NCBI RefSeq assembly: GCF_003862495.1
Contig: NZ_RRCH01000040.1
Coordinates: 1-61,423 of the forward strand
Length of the DNA: 61,423 bases
Direction: 5' to 3'
Source of the DNA: Halocatena pleomorpha
GTDB taxonomy: Archaea > Halobacteriota > Halobacteria > Halobacteriales > Haloarculaceae
Shown: piece by piece, positions 36,813 through 47,146 of the stretch
How positions within the stretch are numbered: position 1 is the stretch's first letter
How the letters are laid out: every line of letters starts with the position of its first letter
Program-made: the position numbers and the translations under genes
The notes under the pieces: model-generated
The model's input: only the letters and a program-made list of their open reading frames with translations
Databases searched by the model: none
Told to the model about the DNA's origin: nothing

Positions 36813-37061
36813 TTATGATATGTCTGCTCTACTCGTCGTAAGATATTCGAGGATGCGTTCCGATTCGGCCATTGTGATGTCCTGTTCGTCGTCAACGAGG
36901 ACGGGAACAGACCGCTGTCCTGAAACACGTTTGACTTCATCGCGTTTCGAATGCAGTCCCTCTACCCACGCGCTGTCGAAATCAACATCGAGTTCGTTCA
37001 GGCGGTCGACGACCCGTTCACAGTAGGGACATCCTTCGAGCCGGTAGAGTGTGACACTCAT
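36813..37061 (-). CDS. Glutaredoxin-like protein
   Basis: This 82-residue thioredoxin-fold protein has the redox motif CPYC (residues 11-14, EGCPYCERV), the cis-Pro segment RSVPVLVDD and a closing helix ESERILEYL. It also reads as a free-standing glutathione S-transferase N-terminal domain, as haloarchaeal glutaredoxins often do. It probably handles disulfides of gamma-glutamylcysteine, the haloarchaeal thiol. The gene stands alone. Confidence 0.85.
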   Translation of the reverse strand: MSVTLYRLEGCPYCERVVDRLNELDVDFDSAWVEGLHSKRDEVKRVSGQRSVPVLVDDEQDITMAESERILEYLTTSRADIS

Positions 37062-37127
37062 ACGGACAGTATGTCGTGATAGAATAAATAGTCGTGGGCG
37101 GCCGTTCGCCGTCCCGAATACCGGTGG

Positions 37128-38885
37128 CTACAACCGATCGAGGTACTCCTCAAACGTGTCGGCCGCGCGTTCGTACGGCCCTGTTCGCCGGATGTCGAGT
37201 CCAACCCGTTCGAACAGTTCCACGGATGGGTGCCGTCCCGTTGATTCAAGGAACGCTCGGTAGGTCTCCGGATCGAGCGCGCCGGTATCGAGTCGGTCAC
37301 GAACAGCAAGCGCCCCGACCACTCCGAGCACATACTGGTATGAGTGATACACCTCTCGGGTGAGACTCCCAGCGAGCCACGCCCGGTCAGCGCGTTCGGG
37401 CCAGTCGACTTCCGACTCGAACGTTTCTAAGCAGTCAGCATACCTCTCGGAGATCCGCTCGGTGGTGAGTGCTGTTCCTTCTTCGACAGCGCTCGCCAGT
37501 CGGTGGGTGAACGCGGACCGCATCGCAGTGCGGTACAGCATATATCCGACCGACCGAAGCAGCCTATTCTGAGCGTAATCGGCAAGCGCACCACCCGCAT
37601 CGAGACAGTGCTCGATCAACAGGAGTTCGTGAAGCGTACTCGGGATCTCCGACACCGGGCGTGGACTTCCGACGTATCGCAACGGTCCCGTCCGAAGCTG
37701 TTCGATGTGGAGTGCGTGACCGAGTTCATGGCACAGGATGAACATCGATTCGACATCATCTTGATAATTCATCAGAATGAACGCGCCGTCGTCGGCAGAG
37801 GACGGACAGTATCCGATGTCGTTTCGTCTGTGCTCGTGTGGATACGCGTCAATCCGGGCGGCGTCGAAAAACGCTCGGGCTGTCTGCTGGTAGTCACTGC
37901 CAAACGGTGCGAGCGCCGCGACGATCTGGTCGATCGCGGTCTCGAACGGGATCGTCGGCTCTGGTGTGTCAGTGATCGGTGCGCGGAGATCCCACGGCAG
38001 AAGCTGTTTGACCCCGAGTCGATCGGCCCGGAGCCGTCGGGCGCGGTGCCACGGACCGAGGTTCGCTTCGATTGCCGTGAGCAGCGTGTCGTGAACGGCG
38101 GTGGGTAACGTGAGGGTCAGCCCTGTCTCTGGATAGCACGCGCGGCGAAACTGCAACTGGCGCACTGAGTCATAGCCACGAACGGCCGCGAGCGTGCTCG
38201 CAGCGGTGATCTTTTCGGCGTATGCCGTTGTGATTGTCTCTGCATACCGGTCAAACGCCGTATGATAGGCGTTGTACACCCGCTTTCGGTACGCCCGGTC
38301 GGGATGAGTGAGTCCCCGCCGAAACCGGCCGGGAGTGATCTCGACCCGAGTGCCGTCGGGCCGTTCTACTGTGGGCGGATCGAAATCCTCGGTCGTCACC
38401 GCGTTAAGGATCCGATCCGCTGCCGTTCGGGACTCCTCGTGCGCCGCGATCACCTTCTCGACCGCGAGATCACGCGCGTGATCGGCCTGTTCGCGGAGAT
38501 TCCGGTAATAATACGTGTGCTCACCGAGATCGAGATCTGGATCTGCCGTTCGGAGCGTCGCGTACACGCGGGCCATCGTGGACTCGAACGTCGATTCAAC
38601 GTCTCGAAACCGTCGCAGTCGGTCCTCGGCCGCCCCGTCGTCGGTGTGTACGTTGCAAACCAACGTTGCGTACAGCTCTAAGCGCTGCTTTCGGCGGTAC
38701 CACGCAGCGATCCGGTCAAGCAGGTCGATCCACTCCTTTGTGGCCGTGGGCTGATCCCCGTCGAAAGCGGACAGTTCCGACTGGAGCGCGGTGAGGCAGT
38801 CGTCCCAATCGGCGGGTGTAGCGAAGATTTGGGTGAGATCCCACTGATACTGATTGTCGATGTCGTTTCTATCTGGTAGTGACAT
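37128..38885 (-). CDS. pepF: Oligoendopeptidase F (M3 metallopeptidase)
   Basis: This 585-residue enzyme starts at MSLPDRNDIDNQYQW; an upstream start is possible. The zinc motif HELGHALH (HExxH) lies near residue 380. DYQDDVESMFIL, just upstream, and EIPSTLHELLLIEHCL, with the third ligand Glu, complete the site. The N-terminal helical half (about 1-200) is typical of PepF. It degrades medium-length peptides in the cytoplasm. Its length is normal for the family (about 600). Confidence 0.93.
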   Translation of the reverse strand: MSLPDRNDIDNQYQWDLTQIFATPADWDDCLTALQSELSAFDGDQPTATKEWIDLLDRIAAWYRRKQRLELYATLVCNVHTDDGAAEDRLRRFRDVESTFESTMARVYATLRTADPDLDLGEHTYYYRNLREQADHARDLAVEKVIAAHEESRTAADRILNAVTTEDFDPPTVERPDGTRVEITPGRFRRGLTHPDRAYRKRVYNAYHTAFDRYAETITTAYAEKITAASTLAAVRGYDSVRQLQFRRACYPETGLTLTLPTAVHDTLLTAIEANLGPWHRARRLRADRLGVKQLLPWDLRAPITDTPEPTIPFETAIDQIVAALAPFGSDYQQTARAFFDAARIDAYPHEHRRNDIGYCPSSADDGAFILMNYQDDVESMFILCHELGHALHIEQLRTGPLRYVGSPRPVSEIPSTLHELLLIEHCLDAGGALADYAQNRLLRSVGYMLYRTAMRSAFTHRLASAVEEGTALTTERISERYADCLETFESEVDWPERADRAWLAGSLTREVYHSYQYVLGVVGALAVRDRLDTGALDPETYRAFLESTGRHPSVELFERVGLDIRRTGPYERAADTFEEYLDRL

Positions 38886-39056
38886 GTATGTCTCTGGTAA
38901 TAATCGAACGCGATACGAACGCACAGCTATCGGTGTGCTACCCGCACGAAAAGGAGGTTAGCAGGTCATCGTTCGCCTGTGTTATCTCCTTGTTTGTGGT
39001 CATAATATAAATATATGTGGGTGTGAACAGGACCAAACTGATTCCTGTGACAGACG

Positions 39057-39785
39057 CTATCCGATCCGTGTTCCCGGTTGTCCACCTCCCAAGAACGGTT
39101 CGAGTCCGTTCTGATCGAAGACGAACGCGGACGTTTCGAGAGCAAGTAGTGCGCGCACTTTCCCAGCCATCCCACCAGTCACGTCAGTGGCGTCACTCCC
39201 ACCGAGCGCGTGGGCTACGTCCTCGAAGTCGTCGATCTCTGGAATCACGTGCTCACCGTCGAGCACGCCGGGCACTGCAGAACACAGTCCGACTCGGTCA
39301 GCGGACAGCGCTTCAGCGAGCGCACAGACCAACTCATCCCCACTGAGAACGGTTGCCCCCGTCTCTTCGTGGGCGATCACGTCGCCGTGCAACACGGGAA
39401 CGAACCCGTCAGCAAGCAACGTTCGCACTTGCTCTGTCGGGAGTCGTAGCTCTCCCTCCGCCGATCGATGAGCGATCGACAGCGGGTGCACTGGTATCGC
39501 AGGCACGCCCGCAGCGGACAGCGCGTCGACCACGGCCGTGTTGAGCCGTTTCATCGCGCGGTGAACGTCTCGAACGGCAGTATCGTCGCGGGTACCGGTC
39601 GTTTGACTGACGCCGTGAGCGGCGGCGTGGTGGTGGCCGAAACTCCCGCCACCGTGAACGATCACGATATCGGTGTCGTACGCAGCGATCGTGGAACATA
39701 CCGCGTCGAGCACCGACCAATCGACGGTTTCGGGCGTGTCCTTGTCTGTGATGACGCTGCCACCGAGTTTCAACACGACAGTCAT
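39057..39785 (-). CDS. ipk: Isopentenyl phosphate kinase
   Basis: This 242-residue amino-acid-kinase-fold enzyme has the N-terminal VLKLGGSVITDKD, the catalytic-His loop HGGGSFGHHHAAAHG and ATDVTGGMAGKVRALL near the C-terminus. It phosphorylates isopentenyl phosphate to IPP, the last step of the archaeal mevalonate pathway variant. It overlaps the mevalonate kinase gene by 4 bases on the same strand, so both pathway enzymes are made together. Confidence 0.95.
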   Translation of the reverse strand: MTVVLKLGGSVITDKDTPETVDWSVLDAVCSTIAAYDTDIVIVHGGGSFGHHHAAAHGVSQTTGTRDDTAVRDVHRAMKRLNTAVVDALSAAGVPAIPVHPLSIAHRSAEGELRLPTEQVRTLLADGFVPVLHGDVIAHEETGATVLSGDELVCALAEALSADRVGLCSAVPGVLDGEHVIPEIDDFEDVAHALGGSDATDVTGGMAGKVRALLALETSAFVFDQNGLEPFLGGGQPGTRIG

Positions 39786-40771
39786 TCTGATTCCACCCGA
39801 ACCCCATCGTGGTCCAGTTCGGCGCGGAACGTTTCCTCACAGCCCGGCGTGTACTGGAGGGCGGTCGCCGTATCCGGTGTGGGATCGAGCGCAACGATAC
39901 AGCCGCCGCCGCCTGCCCCCGTCAGCTTCGCACCGAACGCCCCCGCGTCGCGGGCTGCCCACACCATCGCGTCTAACGATCGGGAGGACACCCCGAGCGC
40001 CGACAGCAGTCCGTGGTTGAAGTTCATCAGCCGACCAAGCTCCTGTTGGTCTTCCGTGGTGATCGCTCGCTCGCCTGTACGGACGATATTACCGATCGTT
40101 TCCACCGTATCCGCAGCGAATTCGTACTCCTCTTTGAGGCTTCGCACGCCAGCCACCAGCGTGCCAGTGTCGCCAGCCCCTCCATCGAAACCAATGACGA
40201 ACGGGAGTTCCGGTGACTCCTCGATCGGTCGACAGTCGTCGCCTTCAACGCGGACCGCCTTCCCCATCGCGGAACAGAACGTGTCGGCCCGTGAGGCCTG
40301 TCCGTCCTGAACGTCGTATTCGACGCGGTAGGCCCGCTGTGCGATCTCCTCTGGGGTGAGTTCGACGCCCATCTCTCGTGTGGCAGCGTCGATGGCCGCG
40401 ACGACGACCGCAGCTGACGATCCCAGTCCGGCTCCGAGCGGAATCTCGCTCTCGATGGTGATCGTAAATCCGGTAGTGTCGACCACCTCCTTTACCTGCT
40501 CAACCGCTCCGTCGACGTAGCCCACAGCGGCCTCGATGAGCGGGTGTGGAACGTCGATATCTGTCGATTCGTCCACTACGCCGTCACCGTATTCGACGGA
40601 AAACCCGTCAATCGTCAAATCACGGGCCTGTACTCGAATCCGATCATCGTCCCGTGCTGTCGCAGTAACTGTCGCTCGTCGGTCGATGGCACACAGCATC
40701 GCTGGCTCACCGTACACAACGGCGTGTTCACCGAGAAGATACACTTTCCCCGGCGCGCTCGAAACGGTCAT
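39782..40771 (-). CDS. mvk: Mevalonate kinase
   Basis: This 329-residue GHMP kinase begins SAPGKVYLLGEHAVVYGEPA. The ATP-binding motif PLGAGLGSSAAVVVA, the catalytic Asp region VSRADTFCSAMGK-like segment (ASRADTFCSAMG) and the C-terminal LTGAGGGGCIV glycine-rich strand are complete. It starts mevalonate phosphorylation for isoprenoid membrane lipids. It leads the ipk gene and is divergent from the DJ-1 gene. Confidence 0.96.
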   Translation of the reverse strand: MTVSSAPGKVYLLGEHAVVYGEPAMLCAIDRRATVTATARDDDRIRVQARDLTIDGFSVEYGDGVVDESTDIDVPHPLIEAAVGYVDGAVEQVKEVVDTTGFTITIESEIPLGAGLGSSAAVVVAAIDAATREMGVELTPEEIAQRAYRVEYDVQDGQASRADTFCSAMGKAVRVEGDDCRPIEESPELPFVIGFDGGAGDTGTLVAGVRSLKEEYEFAADTVETIGNIVRTGERAITTEDQQELGRLMNFNHGLLSALGVSSRSLDAMVWAARDAGAFGAKLTGAGGGGCIVALDPTPDTATALQYTPGCEETFRAELDHDGVRVESE

Positions 40772-40906
40772 ACCTCACCTTCCGGAGCGAACAGTTAAAA
40801 CCATCTGAAAGCTCCTCAGATACACGATCAACAGTCCATTGATTGCAGAGATCTTCAGGGGTTGCACACGTCTTTTCTCCTGATGGGACGTACGGTGAGT
40901 CGTATT

Positions 40907-41590
40907 ATGCCATCAGCACTGTTCATCGTCAGCGAAGAAGGCTACTGGGGCGAAGAGTGTATTGAGCCGTTAACGGCACTTTCGGACGCGGGTGTCGACA
41001 TTACTGTATCGACGCCGTCGGGAGACCCACCGGTCATCGACGAACGGTCGGTTGATCCCGAGGAAGTCGGTGCCGAGACCGCTGAGCACCTCCGTTCCGT
41101 TCACGAGACCGACGAGCGATTGAACGATCCAGTTCCGCTTGCCGACGTCGACGCCGACGCCTACGACGCCGTGGTGTTCCCTGGCGGCCACGGAACGGTA
41201 TGGGACATCAACCACGACCGCCACGCACAGCGAGCACTCGCCACGGCCGTGGCAGGAGAGACGAGCGTCGCGCTCGTCATCTGTCACGCAGTCGGGATCT
41301 TCGCGTTCGCCCGAACGGAAGACGGTGAACCGCTCGTTGCGGGACGGGATGTGACTGGCTTTCCTGACGCATGGGAGGAAGGGATCGTAGACGAACACGA
41401 TCGACTACCGGATGGTCGAAAGATCCCCTACTGGGTCGAAGCGGAAGTCACTGCTGTCGGAGCCAACTGGGACGCCGAACTCGACGCCGACACCAGTGTC
41501 ACTATCGATGGCGATCTCATCACCGCACGCGGCCCGGAATCCTCAACAGCAGCCGCTCAAACGCTACTAGAAGAACTCGGGATCGAATAG
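40907..41590 (+). CDS. DJ-1/PfpI-family protein (class I glutamine amidotransferase-like)
   Basis: This 227-residue protein starts at MPSALFIVSEEGYWGEE. The nucleophile elbow is AVVFPGGHGTVWDI, followed by the VALVICHAVGIF segment with the reactive Cys and adjacent His. The family (Hsp31/YhbO-like) acts as glyoxalase III or deglycase on methylglyoxal damage. It is transcribed against its neighbours and sits between rps2 and mvk, which adjoin in many haloarchaea, so it may be an insertion. Confidence 0.88.
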   Translation: MPSALFIVSEEGYWGEECIEPLTALSDAGVDITVSTPSGDPPVIDERSVDPEEVGAETAEHLRSVHETDERLNDPVPLADVDADAYDAVVFPGGHGTVWDINHDRHAQRALATAVAGETSVALVICHAVGIFAFARTEDGEPLVAGRDVTGFPDAWEEGIVDEHDRLPDGRKIPYWVEAEVTAVGANWDAELDADTSVTIDGDLITARGPESSTAAAQTLLEELGIE

Positions 41591-41609
41591 ACACCCTCGT
41601 TACCGTCGC

Positions 41610-42386
41610 TCACATTCCCTCTTCGAAATCTTCGAGCGCGTACGTGGGTTCACCGCCACGGTTGTCGATCACTTCGTTGGCGAGCAGCCAGTAGACGACC
41701 GACAACGCACGTCGACCTTTGTTGTTTGTCGGAACGACGAGATCGACGTTTCCAGTCGTGTTATTCGAGTCGCACATCGCCACGACAGGAATCCCGACCG
41801 TGATAGCCTCTTTGACAGCCTGTGCGTCACCGATCGGGTCGGTGACGACGACCACGTCCGGTTCGATGTAGCCTTCGTACTCCGGATTCGTGAGCGTCCC
41901 CGGAATGAACCGTCCGGTACGGGCGCGCGCACCGACCGCGGTGGCGAACTTCTCGGCCGGGAACCGACCGTACTGGCGCGATGACGCGACGAGGATCTGA
42001 TCGGGTTGGTAGTTCGAAATGAACTGTGCTGCCGTCCGGATGCGAGAGTCAGTTTGGCTCACATCGAGCACGTACAGCCCGTCGGTTCGAACGCGGTGAA
42101 TGAACCGCTCCATCGACTCTGTCTTTTGTTGGGTGCCAATGTGAACACCGGCAGCCAAGTATTCCTCGACTGGGATGAGGAGATCTGCTTCCTCGTCCGG
42201 CATCACATTCTCATCAAGCACCGGCTGGTCGTCCTCGGCGGAGTCGTCCTGTTCGGGCGTCTCCGCCGGTGGCTCTGCTGATTCGGTTTCGCTCTCTGCT
42301 TTAGTTGTCATATCGGTCTCCGTGTCGGTTTCGGGAGCCTGAGCGTCGTCGTCGGGCTCCTCTAGTCCTTCTTCGTTGTTGCTCAT
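41610..42386 (-). CDS. rps2: 30S ribosomal protein S2
   Basis: This 258-residue uS2 carries a haloarchaeal acidic N-terminal extension of about 60 residues (many Glu, Asp and Thr). The core starts at [21 protein letters not shown]. Typical elements are [12 protein letters not shown] and [24 protein letters not shown]. It overlaps enolase by 4 bases and is the last gene of the ribosomal cluster. Confidence 0.97.
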   Translation of the reverse strand: MSNNEEGLEEPDDDAQAPETDTETDMTTKAESETESAEPPAETPEQDDSAEDDQPVLDENVMPDEEADLLIPVEEYLAAGVHIGTQQKTESMERFIHRVRTDGLYVLDVSQTDSRIRTAAQFISNYQPDQILVASSRQYGRFPAEKFATAVGARARTGRFIPGTLTNPEYEGYIEPDVVVVTDPIGDAQAVKEAITVGIPVVAMCDSNNTTGNVDLVVPTNNKGRRALSVVYWLLANEVIDNRGGEPTYALEDFEEGM

Positions 42387-43579
42387 ACGTTCGTCTCGAT
42401 TCGGATGAGTTCGTTCAGTTTCGCCGTTCGCTCGCCGCCGACCGCGCCCGTTTTGATGTACGGTGCTGCGGTCGCCACTGCGAGGTGTGCGATGGTGGTG
42501 TCTTCGGTCTCGCCGCTCCGGTGTGAAATGACCGGCGCGTAGCCGTTTTCGACGGCCAACTCGACGGCGTCGAACGCGTCGGTCAGTGTTCCGATCTGGT
42601 TCGGTTTCACCAGAATGCTGTTTGCGGCTCCGCGCTCAATGCCATCCTCAAGCCGGTCGGTGTTCGTTACGAACAGGTCATCACCACAGATGAGCGTCTG
42701 CTCCCCGACCTTCGAGGTGAGTTCCGCGAAGCCCGCATAATCGTTTTCGTCGAGGGGATCTTCCACGTAGACGAGATCGTACTCCTTGACGAGATCGGCG
42801 ACGTAATCGATCTGTTCGTCTGTCGTTCGGGCGTCGTCCGCGTACTGGTACTGATCGCCATCGAACAGTTCGGACGCCGCAACGTCGAGTCCGATTTCGA
42901 TCGTAAAGCCCATCTCGTCACCGACGGTTTCGGTCGCCTCGGCCATGATCTCGAACGCCTCGCTGTCGGCGATCGGCGGTGCCCACGCGCCTTCATCTCC
43001 TTTCTCGGCCGCAACTCCCTGTTCGGAGAGGCGGTCTCGGACCTCGCCATGCACGGCCGCGTTGGCGTGAACGGCGTCGGAAACGCTCGGTGCGCCGACC
43101 GGAACCGAAAGGAATTCCTGAATATCTGTTCCGCCGGACGCGTGCTCGCCACCACCGATCACGTTACCGAGTGGTGTCGGGTACGTGGATCCACGGAACG
43201 TTCCGCCGAGATGCTGGTACAGCGGTGCGCCAAGCATGTCAGCGCCCGCTTTCGCCGCCGCCATACTGATTGCGACGGCGCTGTTCGCGCCGATCTCACC
43301 GAAATCGTCGGTCCCATCCGCTTCGTGGAGCAGTTGATCGACCGAACGCTGATCACCGGCGTACACTTGTCCTTCGAGCCTCGGAACGGCCAACTCCCGC
43401 GCGTTGGCGATTGCCTCGTCTACGGGGAGTTCGATCGCTTCGTACTCGCCTGTGCTCGCGCCACTCGGCGCACTCGCGCGACCGAACCCACCACTTTCGG
43501 TCGACACGTCGGCTTCGACCGTCGGATTCCCCCTCGAATCCAGCACCTTTCGGAGCCGAACTTCAGTGATCAGTGTCAT
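42383..43579 (-). CDS. eno: Enolase (phosphopyruvate hydratase)
   Basis: This 398-residue enolase interconverts 2-phosphoglycerate and phosphoenolpyruvate. The catalytic and magnesium-binding elements are visible: [53 protein letters not shown] and [18 protein letters not shown]. It overlaps both neighbours by 4 bases, in the archaeal arrangement rpoK-eno-rps2. Confidence 0.97.
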   Translation of the reverse strand: MTLITEVRLRKVLDSRGNPTVEADVSTESGGFGRASAPSGASTGEYEAIELPVDEAIANARELAVPRLEGQVYAGDQRSVDQLLHEADGTDDFGEIGANSAVAISMAAAKAGADMLGAPLYQHLGGTFRGSTYPTPLGNVIGGGEHASGGTDIQEFLSVPVGAPSVSDAVHANAAVHGEVRDRLSEQGVAAEKGDEGAWAPPIADSEAFEIMAEATETVGDEMGFTIEIGLDVAASELFDGDQYQYADDARTTDEQIDYVADLVKEYDLVYVEDPLDENDYAGFAELTSKVGEQTLICGDDLFVTNTDRLEDGIERGAANSILVKPNQIGTLTDAFDAVELAVENGYAPVISHRSGETEDTTIAHLAVATAAPYIKTGAVGGERTAKLNELIRIETNV

Positions 43580-43779
43580 CGTGCTTCCTCCGTATGGTTG
43601 CCCGTTTCTCGTTTCACGGTGAACGGGAGCACCCCTGCGTCGTACTCCTCGGCTGCGACGAGGATCGGCTCACTCCGTTCTGACTCGATAAGAACGGGCG
43701 CACCATACGTTACCTGAAGCGCACGTGCGCCGATGATGCGTGCCTTCTCGTACCGATTGTGTCGTTGTTGTGTCGACAT
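43576..43779 (-). CDS. rpoK: DNA-directed RNA polymerase subunit K
   Basis: This 67-residue RPB6-like subunit has the conserved core [22 protein letters not shown] and IASEEY-type [17 protein letters not shown]. The C-terminal tail is short and charged. It helps assemble the polymerase clamp. It lies 2 bases from rpoN and overlaps eno. Confidence 0.95.
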   Translation of the reverse strand: MSTQQRHNRYEKARIIGARALQVTYGAPVLIESERSEPILVAAEEYDAGVLPFTVKRETGNHTEEAR

Positions 43780-43781
43780 GG

Positions 43782-43976
43782 TTACTGGTAGGGGGAGACG
43801 ATATCGACGAGATCCTTATGGGAGACGAGCATCCGTCGACAGCACGGTCGTTCGATACCGAGGTCGTCGAGCACGATCTCCGCAGATTCGTCGTTCTCCT
43901 TCGTTCGCTCTTTGAACTCCTCCCAGTGCTCGCCAACGACCTTACCACACGTGAAACACCGAACGGGTACCATCAT
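43782..43976 (-). CDS. rpoN: DNA-directed RNA polymerase subunit N
   Basis: This 64-residue RPB10-like zinc-binding subunit begins [18 protein letters not shown] with the Cys-x2-Cys knuckle and later [16 protein letters not shown] with the second cysteine pair. It is a structural subunit that links D and L in the platform. It follows rps9 by 11 bases. Confidence 0.96.
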   Translation of the reverse strand: MMVPVRCFTCGKVVGEHWEEFKERTKENDESAEIVLDDLGIERPCCRRMLVSHKDLVDIVSPYQ

Positions 43977-43987
43977 ACGTGATCACC

Positions 43988-44386
43988 TCAGCGGTAGGAT
44001 TTTTGATACCGAGCACGCGCTCCGGGACCGCCCCACTTTTTGGCCTCCGACTGTCGGACATCGTTCACCAGCAGTGAACGGTCGAAGTTCATGAAGGCGT
44101 CGCGCAGTTCGGCGTCGTTCGTGTGATCGACTAGTCCGCGCGCGATAGCCGTCCGAACGGCGTCAGCCTGCCCACTGACGCCGCCACCGGACACCTCTAC
44201 ATTGATGTCGACGTTATCACGCATCTCCGAGCTGGCGATGCGGAACGGTTCGAGCATTTTTAGTCGGGACTGTTCCGGTTCGACCAGTTCGATTGGTTGT
44301 GCATTGATACGAACACGCCCATCGCCGTCATCGACCGTGGCGCGGGCGATTGCCGTCTTTTTCTTGCCACTCGTGTTAGTTACCAT
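43988..44386 (-). CDS. rps9: 30S ribosomal protein S9
   Basis: This 132-residue uS9 begins with a [10 protein letters not shown] strand and ends with the conserved basic tail [13 protein letters not shown], which reaches the P-site tRNA. It overlaps rpl13 by 7 bases. Confidence 0.97.
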   Translation of the reverse strand: MVTNTSGKKKTAIARATVDDGDGRVRINAQPIELVEPEQSRLKMLEPFRIASSEMRDNVDINVEVSGGGVSGQADAVRTAIARGLVDHTNDAELRDAFMNFDRSLLVNDVRQSEAKKWGGPGARARYQKSYR

Positions 44387-44820
44387 GTGACGTTAGCCCC
44401 CAGTCGTTCGCTGATGTCGCTCAGCTGAACAAATTTGATGTTCGATAGTCGATCGAGAGAGGTGTCTTCGAGCACCTCTGATTCTTCGTCTTCGTAGGGA
44501 TCACCGACGTAGCACCGGACGTTTTCGAACGCCTGTCGCCCGCCTTGACGCTTGTACGGCAACATCCCACGGATCGATCGCTTGAAGATCCGGTCGGGCC
44601 GCTTGGGGTAGTACGGTCCTCGATCGGAGCCGATGTCGAGCCGCTTTTCGTACACCGACATGATATCATCGTCGTTGCCGGTGATCACTGCGCGTTCCGT
44701 GTTGACGACGGCGACGCGTTCTCCTTCGAGCGCGCGATTCGCAACGGTGCTTGCTACCCGTCCGAGAATGCAATCGCGGGCGTCGACAACCACGTCGGCG
44801 TCGAATTCTGCGACGCTCAT
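44380..44820 (-). CDS. rpl13: 50S ribosomal protein L13
   Basis: This 146-residue uL13 shows [19 protein letters not shown] and the core [22 protein letters not shown]. It overlaps rpl18e by 4 bases and rps9 by 7. Confidence 0.97.
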   Translation of the reverse strand: MSVAEFDADVVVDARDCILGRVASTVANRALEGERVAVVNTERAVITGNDDDIMSVYEKRLDIGSDRGPYYPKRPDRIFKRSIRGMLPYKRQGGRQAFENVRCYVGDPYEDEESEVLEDTSLDRLSNIKFVQLSDISERLGANVTW

Positions 44821-45164
44821 CGAATCACCCGGACACCGGTGCCGTCGGGATTGCGTTCGAGTGCCTGTTCGAGATCGATTGCCTCACCGACTTGACCGAT
44901 TTTCGTTTTCGCAGTCCCGGAGAAATCAACAGCAGCGACGGTAACGTCCTTTCGGAGCACGCCACTACCGAGTACTTTCCCGGGAACGAGCACTGTTTCG
45001 TCCTCTTTGGCGTATCGCTCGATACGCCCGAGGTTGACCTCAGCGTGGGTCCGGCGGGGTTTTTCCAACCGTTCGGCAATATCACCCCACACGGAACCAC
45101 CGCCTCTGGCTGCCCGTTTGCAGTCGGCGATGAGACTCGTGAGTCTCGGATTCGTCTTGTTCAT
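44817..45164 (-). CDS. rpl18e: 50S ribosomal protein L18e
   Basis: This 115-residue eL18 begins [17 protein letters not shown] and has the conserved [19 protein letters not shown] strand. It is the first protein gene after tRNA-Leu, 12 bases downstream of the tRNA's 3' end, so tRNA and mRNA are probably one transcript. Confidence 0.97.
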   Translation of the reverse strand: MNKTNPRLTSLIADCKRAARGGGSVWGDIAERLEKPRRTHAEVNLGRIERYAKEDETVLVPGKVLGSGVLRKDVTVAAVDFSGTAKTKIGQVGEAIDLEQALERNPDGTGVRVIR

Positions 45165-45176
45165 GATTCTGAGAAA

Positions 45177-45261
45177 TGCAGGGAGCAGGATTTGAACCTG
45201 CGGACCTCTACAGGACAGCGCCCTGAACGCTGCGCCGTTGGCCTGACTTGGCTATCCCTGC
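45177..45261 (-). tRNA. tRNA-Leu (anticodon CAG)
   Basis: This 85-base class II tRNA has the acceptor stem GCAGGGA/TCCCTGC with discriminator A. The anticodon stem CAGCG/CGCTG encloses the loop TTCAGGG (anticodon CAG). There is a long variable arm TCCTGTAGAGGTCC and the T loop TTCAAAT. No intron is present and CCA is not encoded. It lies between rpoD and rpl18e on the same strand. Confidence 0.95.
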
Positions 45262-45410
45262 TCAGTGTGTGTGTAGTTTCTGGCTCCCACATACCACTTT
45301 CGGTACGTCCGCCTTCAACCGATCGCACCCACCACGTACTCACAGTCCGACCGGTTGTGGTGGCCGAGGGTTGAATCGTGGCCGATGTGGGTGTGGGATG
45401 CATGGTGTTG

Positions 45411-46226
45411 TTACAGGGAAACTGCTTGTTCGAGTTCGTCCGCCCGGTCGAGCAACGTGTCGGTGGCCGTGAGCACCAACTCGTCGATGCTCATCGAACC
45501 GTCGCTCTCGACGTGAAACACGAACGACTCCGGTACGTCGCGTACGTCGACCTCTTTGTCAGGGTATCGCTGTGCGAGGTCGTTGTCGAACGTTTCGGTA
45601 GGAACGAGCTGCCCGTTTTCGGGCGTGCCGTTACCGGCACTGACGGCGTGTTCCGCCGCACTTTCCTCGATGACGCCACGAAGGACAGTGGACTCCTCGG
45701 AACCGTCATTGAACGCGTCTTGGTCTCCGACGACATCGACCGTCTGGAGGTGTCGATAGCCGACGGCGATTCCGCCTTGGTTTTTGGCGTGCTCGCGCCC
45801 GCGTCCCATCACAGCGTCGGCTTCGAGCTCTAAACGCTGTGGGGAGTCTGCCGTTTCCGGATATTTCAGCTCTATGATCGGAATGTTCTTGTCTGCAGGT
45901 TCGACGAGTTCGTGATTCGAGACGAGATCACCGGAGTAGGCGGTGTCCGGTCCCTCGACATCGAGCGCAAGCGTAACGCTGTCGCCTTCTTCGAACTCGT
46001 CTGGTGGCGTCGTGAGCGGGACCAGCCCCAACCGAAGGGCGATCTGCTCGTCGAACATCACCGAGGAATTCTCGATGATCCGGACTGAGTCGATCGACAA
46101 CGTCGGCACGTCTGCGACGATTGCCCGTCGAAGACCGTTTGCGAACGCGGGTGTCACCCCTCGGACGACAAAGCGCGCCGTGCGCTCGCCGCGGTCGATG
46201 AACTGCACCTCGAAATCTCCCGCCAT
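45411..46226 (-). CDS. rpoD: DNA-directed RNA polymerase subunit D
   Basis: This 271-residue RPB3/alpha-like subunit starts at [13 protein letters not shown]; upstream in-frame sequence is the overlapping rps11 region. The dimerisation signature [21 protein letters not shown] and the RLGLVPLTT segment are present, and a C-terminal helix closes it. It nucleates polymerase assembly with subunit L. It follows rps11 by one base. Confidence 0.96.
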   Translation of the reverse strand: MAGDFEVQFIDRGERTARFVVRGVTPAFANGLRRAIVADVPTLSIDSVRIIENSSVMFDEQIALRLGLVPLTTPPDEFEEGDSVTLALDVEGPDTAYSGDLVSNHELVEPADKNIPIIELKYPETADSPQRLELEADAVMGRGREHAKNQGGIAVGYRHLQTVDVVGDQDAFNDGSEESTVLRGVIEESAAEHAVSAGNGTPENGQLVPTETFDNDLAQRYPDKEVDVRDVPESFVFHVESDGSMSIDELVLTATDTLLDRADELEQAVSL

Positions 46227-46227
46227 T

Positions 46228-46617
46228 TCAGAACCCGCTGTTTTTCGGTGGCCGCGTCCCATCGTGTGGGATCGGTGTGACATCTTCGATACGTCCGATC
46301 TCCAATCCCGCGCGAGCGAGCGCACGAATCGCTGCTTGTGCGCCCGGCCCGGCGTTCTTTTGGAGGTTGCCACCCGGACCACGGACCCGGACGTGGACGC
46401 CTTCGAGTCCCTGCGCTATGATGTCCTCAGCAACGACTTCCGCCATCTGCATCGCGGCGTAGGGCGACGCCTCGTCTCGGTTCTGTTTCACAACCGACCC
46501 ACCACTGGATTTGGCGAGCGTCTCCGCGCCCGTCTCGTCCGTAATGGTGATGATCGTGTTGTTGAACGACGCGTGAATGTGAGCGATACCCCAACGTTCG
46601 TCTGATCCTGAACTCAT
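46228..46617 (-). CDS. rps11: 30S ribosomal protein S11
   Basis: This 129-residue uS11 starts at [15 protein letters not shown]. It has [16 protein letters not shown], the [18 protein letters not shown] core and the C-terminal [12 protein letters not shown]. It follows rps4 by one base. Confidence 0.97.
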   Translation of the reverse strand: MSSGSDERWGIAHIHASFNNTIITITDETGAETLAKSSGGSVVKQNRDEASPYAAMQMAEVVAEDIIAQGLEGVHVRVRGPGGNLQKNAGPGAQAAIRALARAGLEIGRIEDVTPIPHDGTRPPKNSGF

Positions 46618-46618
46618 G

Positions 46619-47146
46619 TTATTCCTGTCCCTCCGCCCGCGCTGGGTGGAGCTCGTCAGCAAGCGGGCTGTTTTCGTCGTATGCGATGCTGTTCTCCTCC
46701 TCCGTACTCACGGTGTAGGAGGGGGTCGTCACACGGTGTCCATCGATCGTAACGTGTCCGTGGGTGATGAACTGGCGCGCTTGCTTTGGCGTGTTGCCGA
46801 GCCCCTTGCGGTAGACGATCGTCTGGAGCCGCCGTTCGAGCAGATCGGTCACTTCGAGACTCAACACGTCATCGGCACCGTCTTCACGGCCGAGAATGCC
46901 GATCCGTCGGAGGCGGTCCAGAAACTCCGTCGCCTCTTCAGTGATCGCCGCGACATCGCCCTGCTCGCGGCCGAGTAGCAACCGGGCCTCCCGACGGAAC
47001 GATCGAAGTTCCGACTGGGTGCGCCACAGTTCTTCTTTGTTCTTCAACCCATACTGGCCGATCAGCCCGCTTTCCTCAGCGATCCGCTCGCCTTGGTAGG
47101 GATGATTCGGTGTTTCGTAGAACTTCGTGTTTTTTCCGAGTGTCAT
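46619..47146 (-). CDS. rps4: 30S ribosomal protein S4
   Basis: This 175-residue uS4 has [15 protein letters not shown] at its start, an S4 RNA-binding domain ([29 protein letters not shown]) and an acidic C-terminus. The stop overlaps the rps13 context by one base. It is an early 30S assembly protein and nucleates the 5' domain of 16S rRNA. Confidence 0.97.
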   Translation of the reverse strand: MTLGKNTKFYETPNHPYQGERIAEESGLIGQYGLKNKEELWRTQSELRSFRREARLLLGREQGDVAAITEEATEFLDRLRRIGILGREDGADDVLSLEVTDLLERRLQTIVYRKGLGNTPKQARQFITHGHVTIDGHRVTTPSYTVSTEEENSIAYDENSPLADELHPARAEGQE

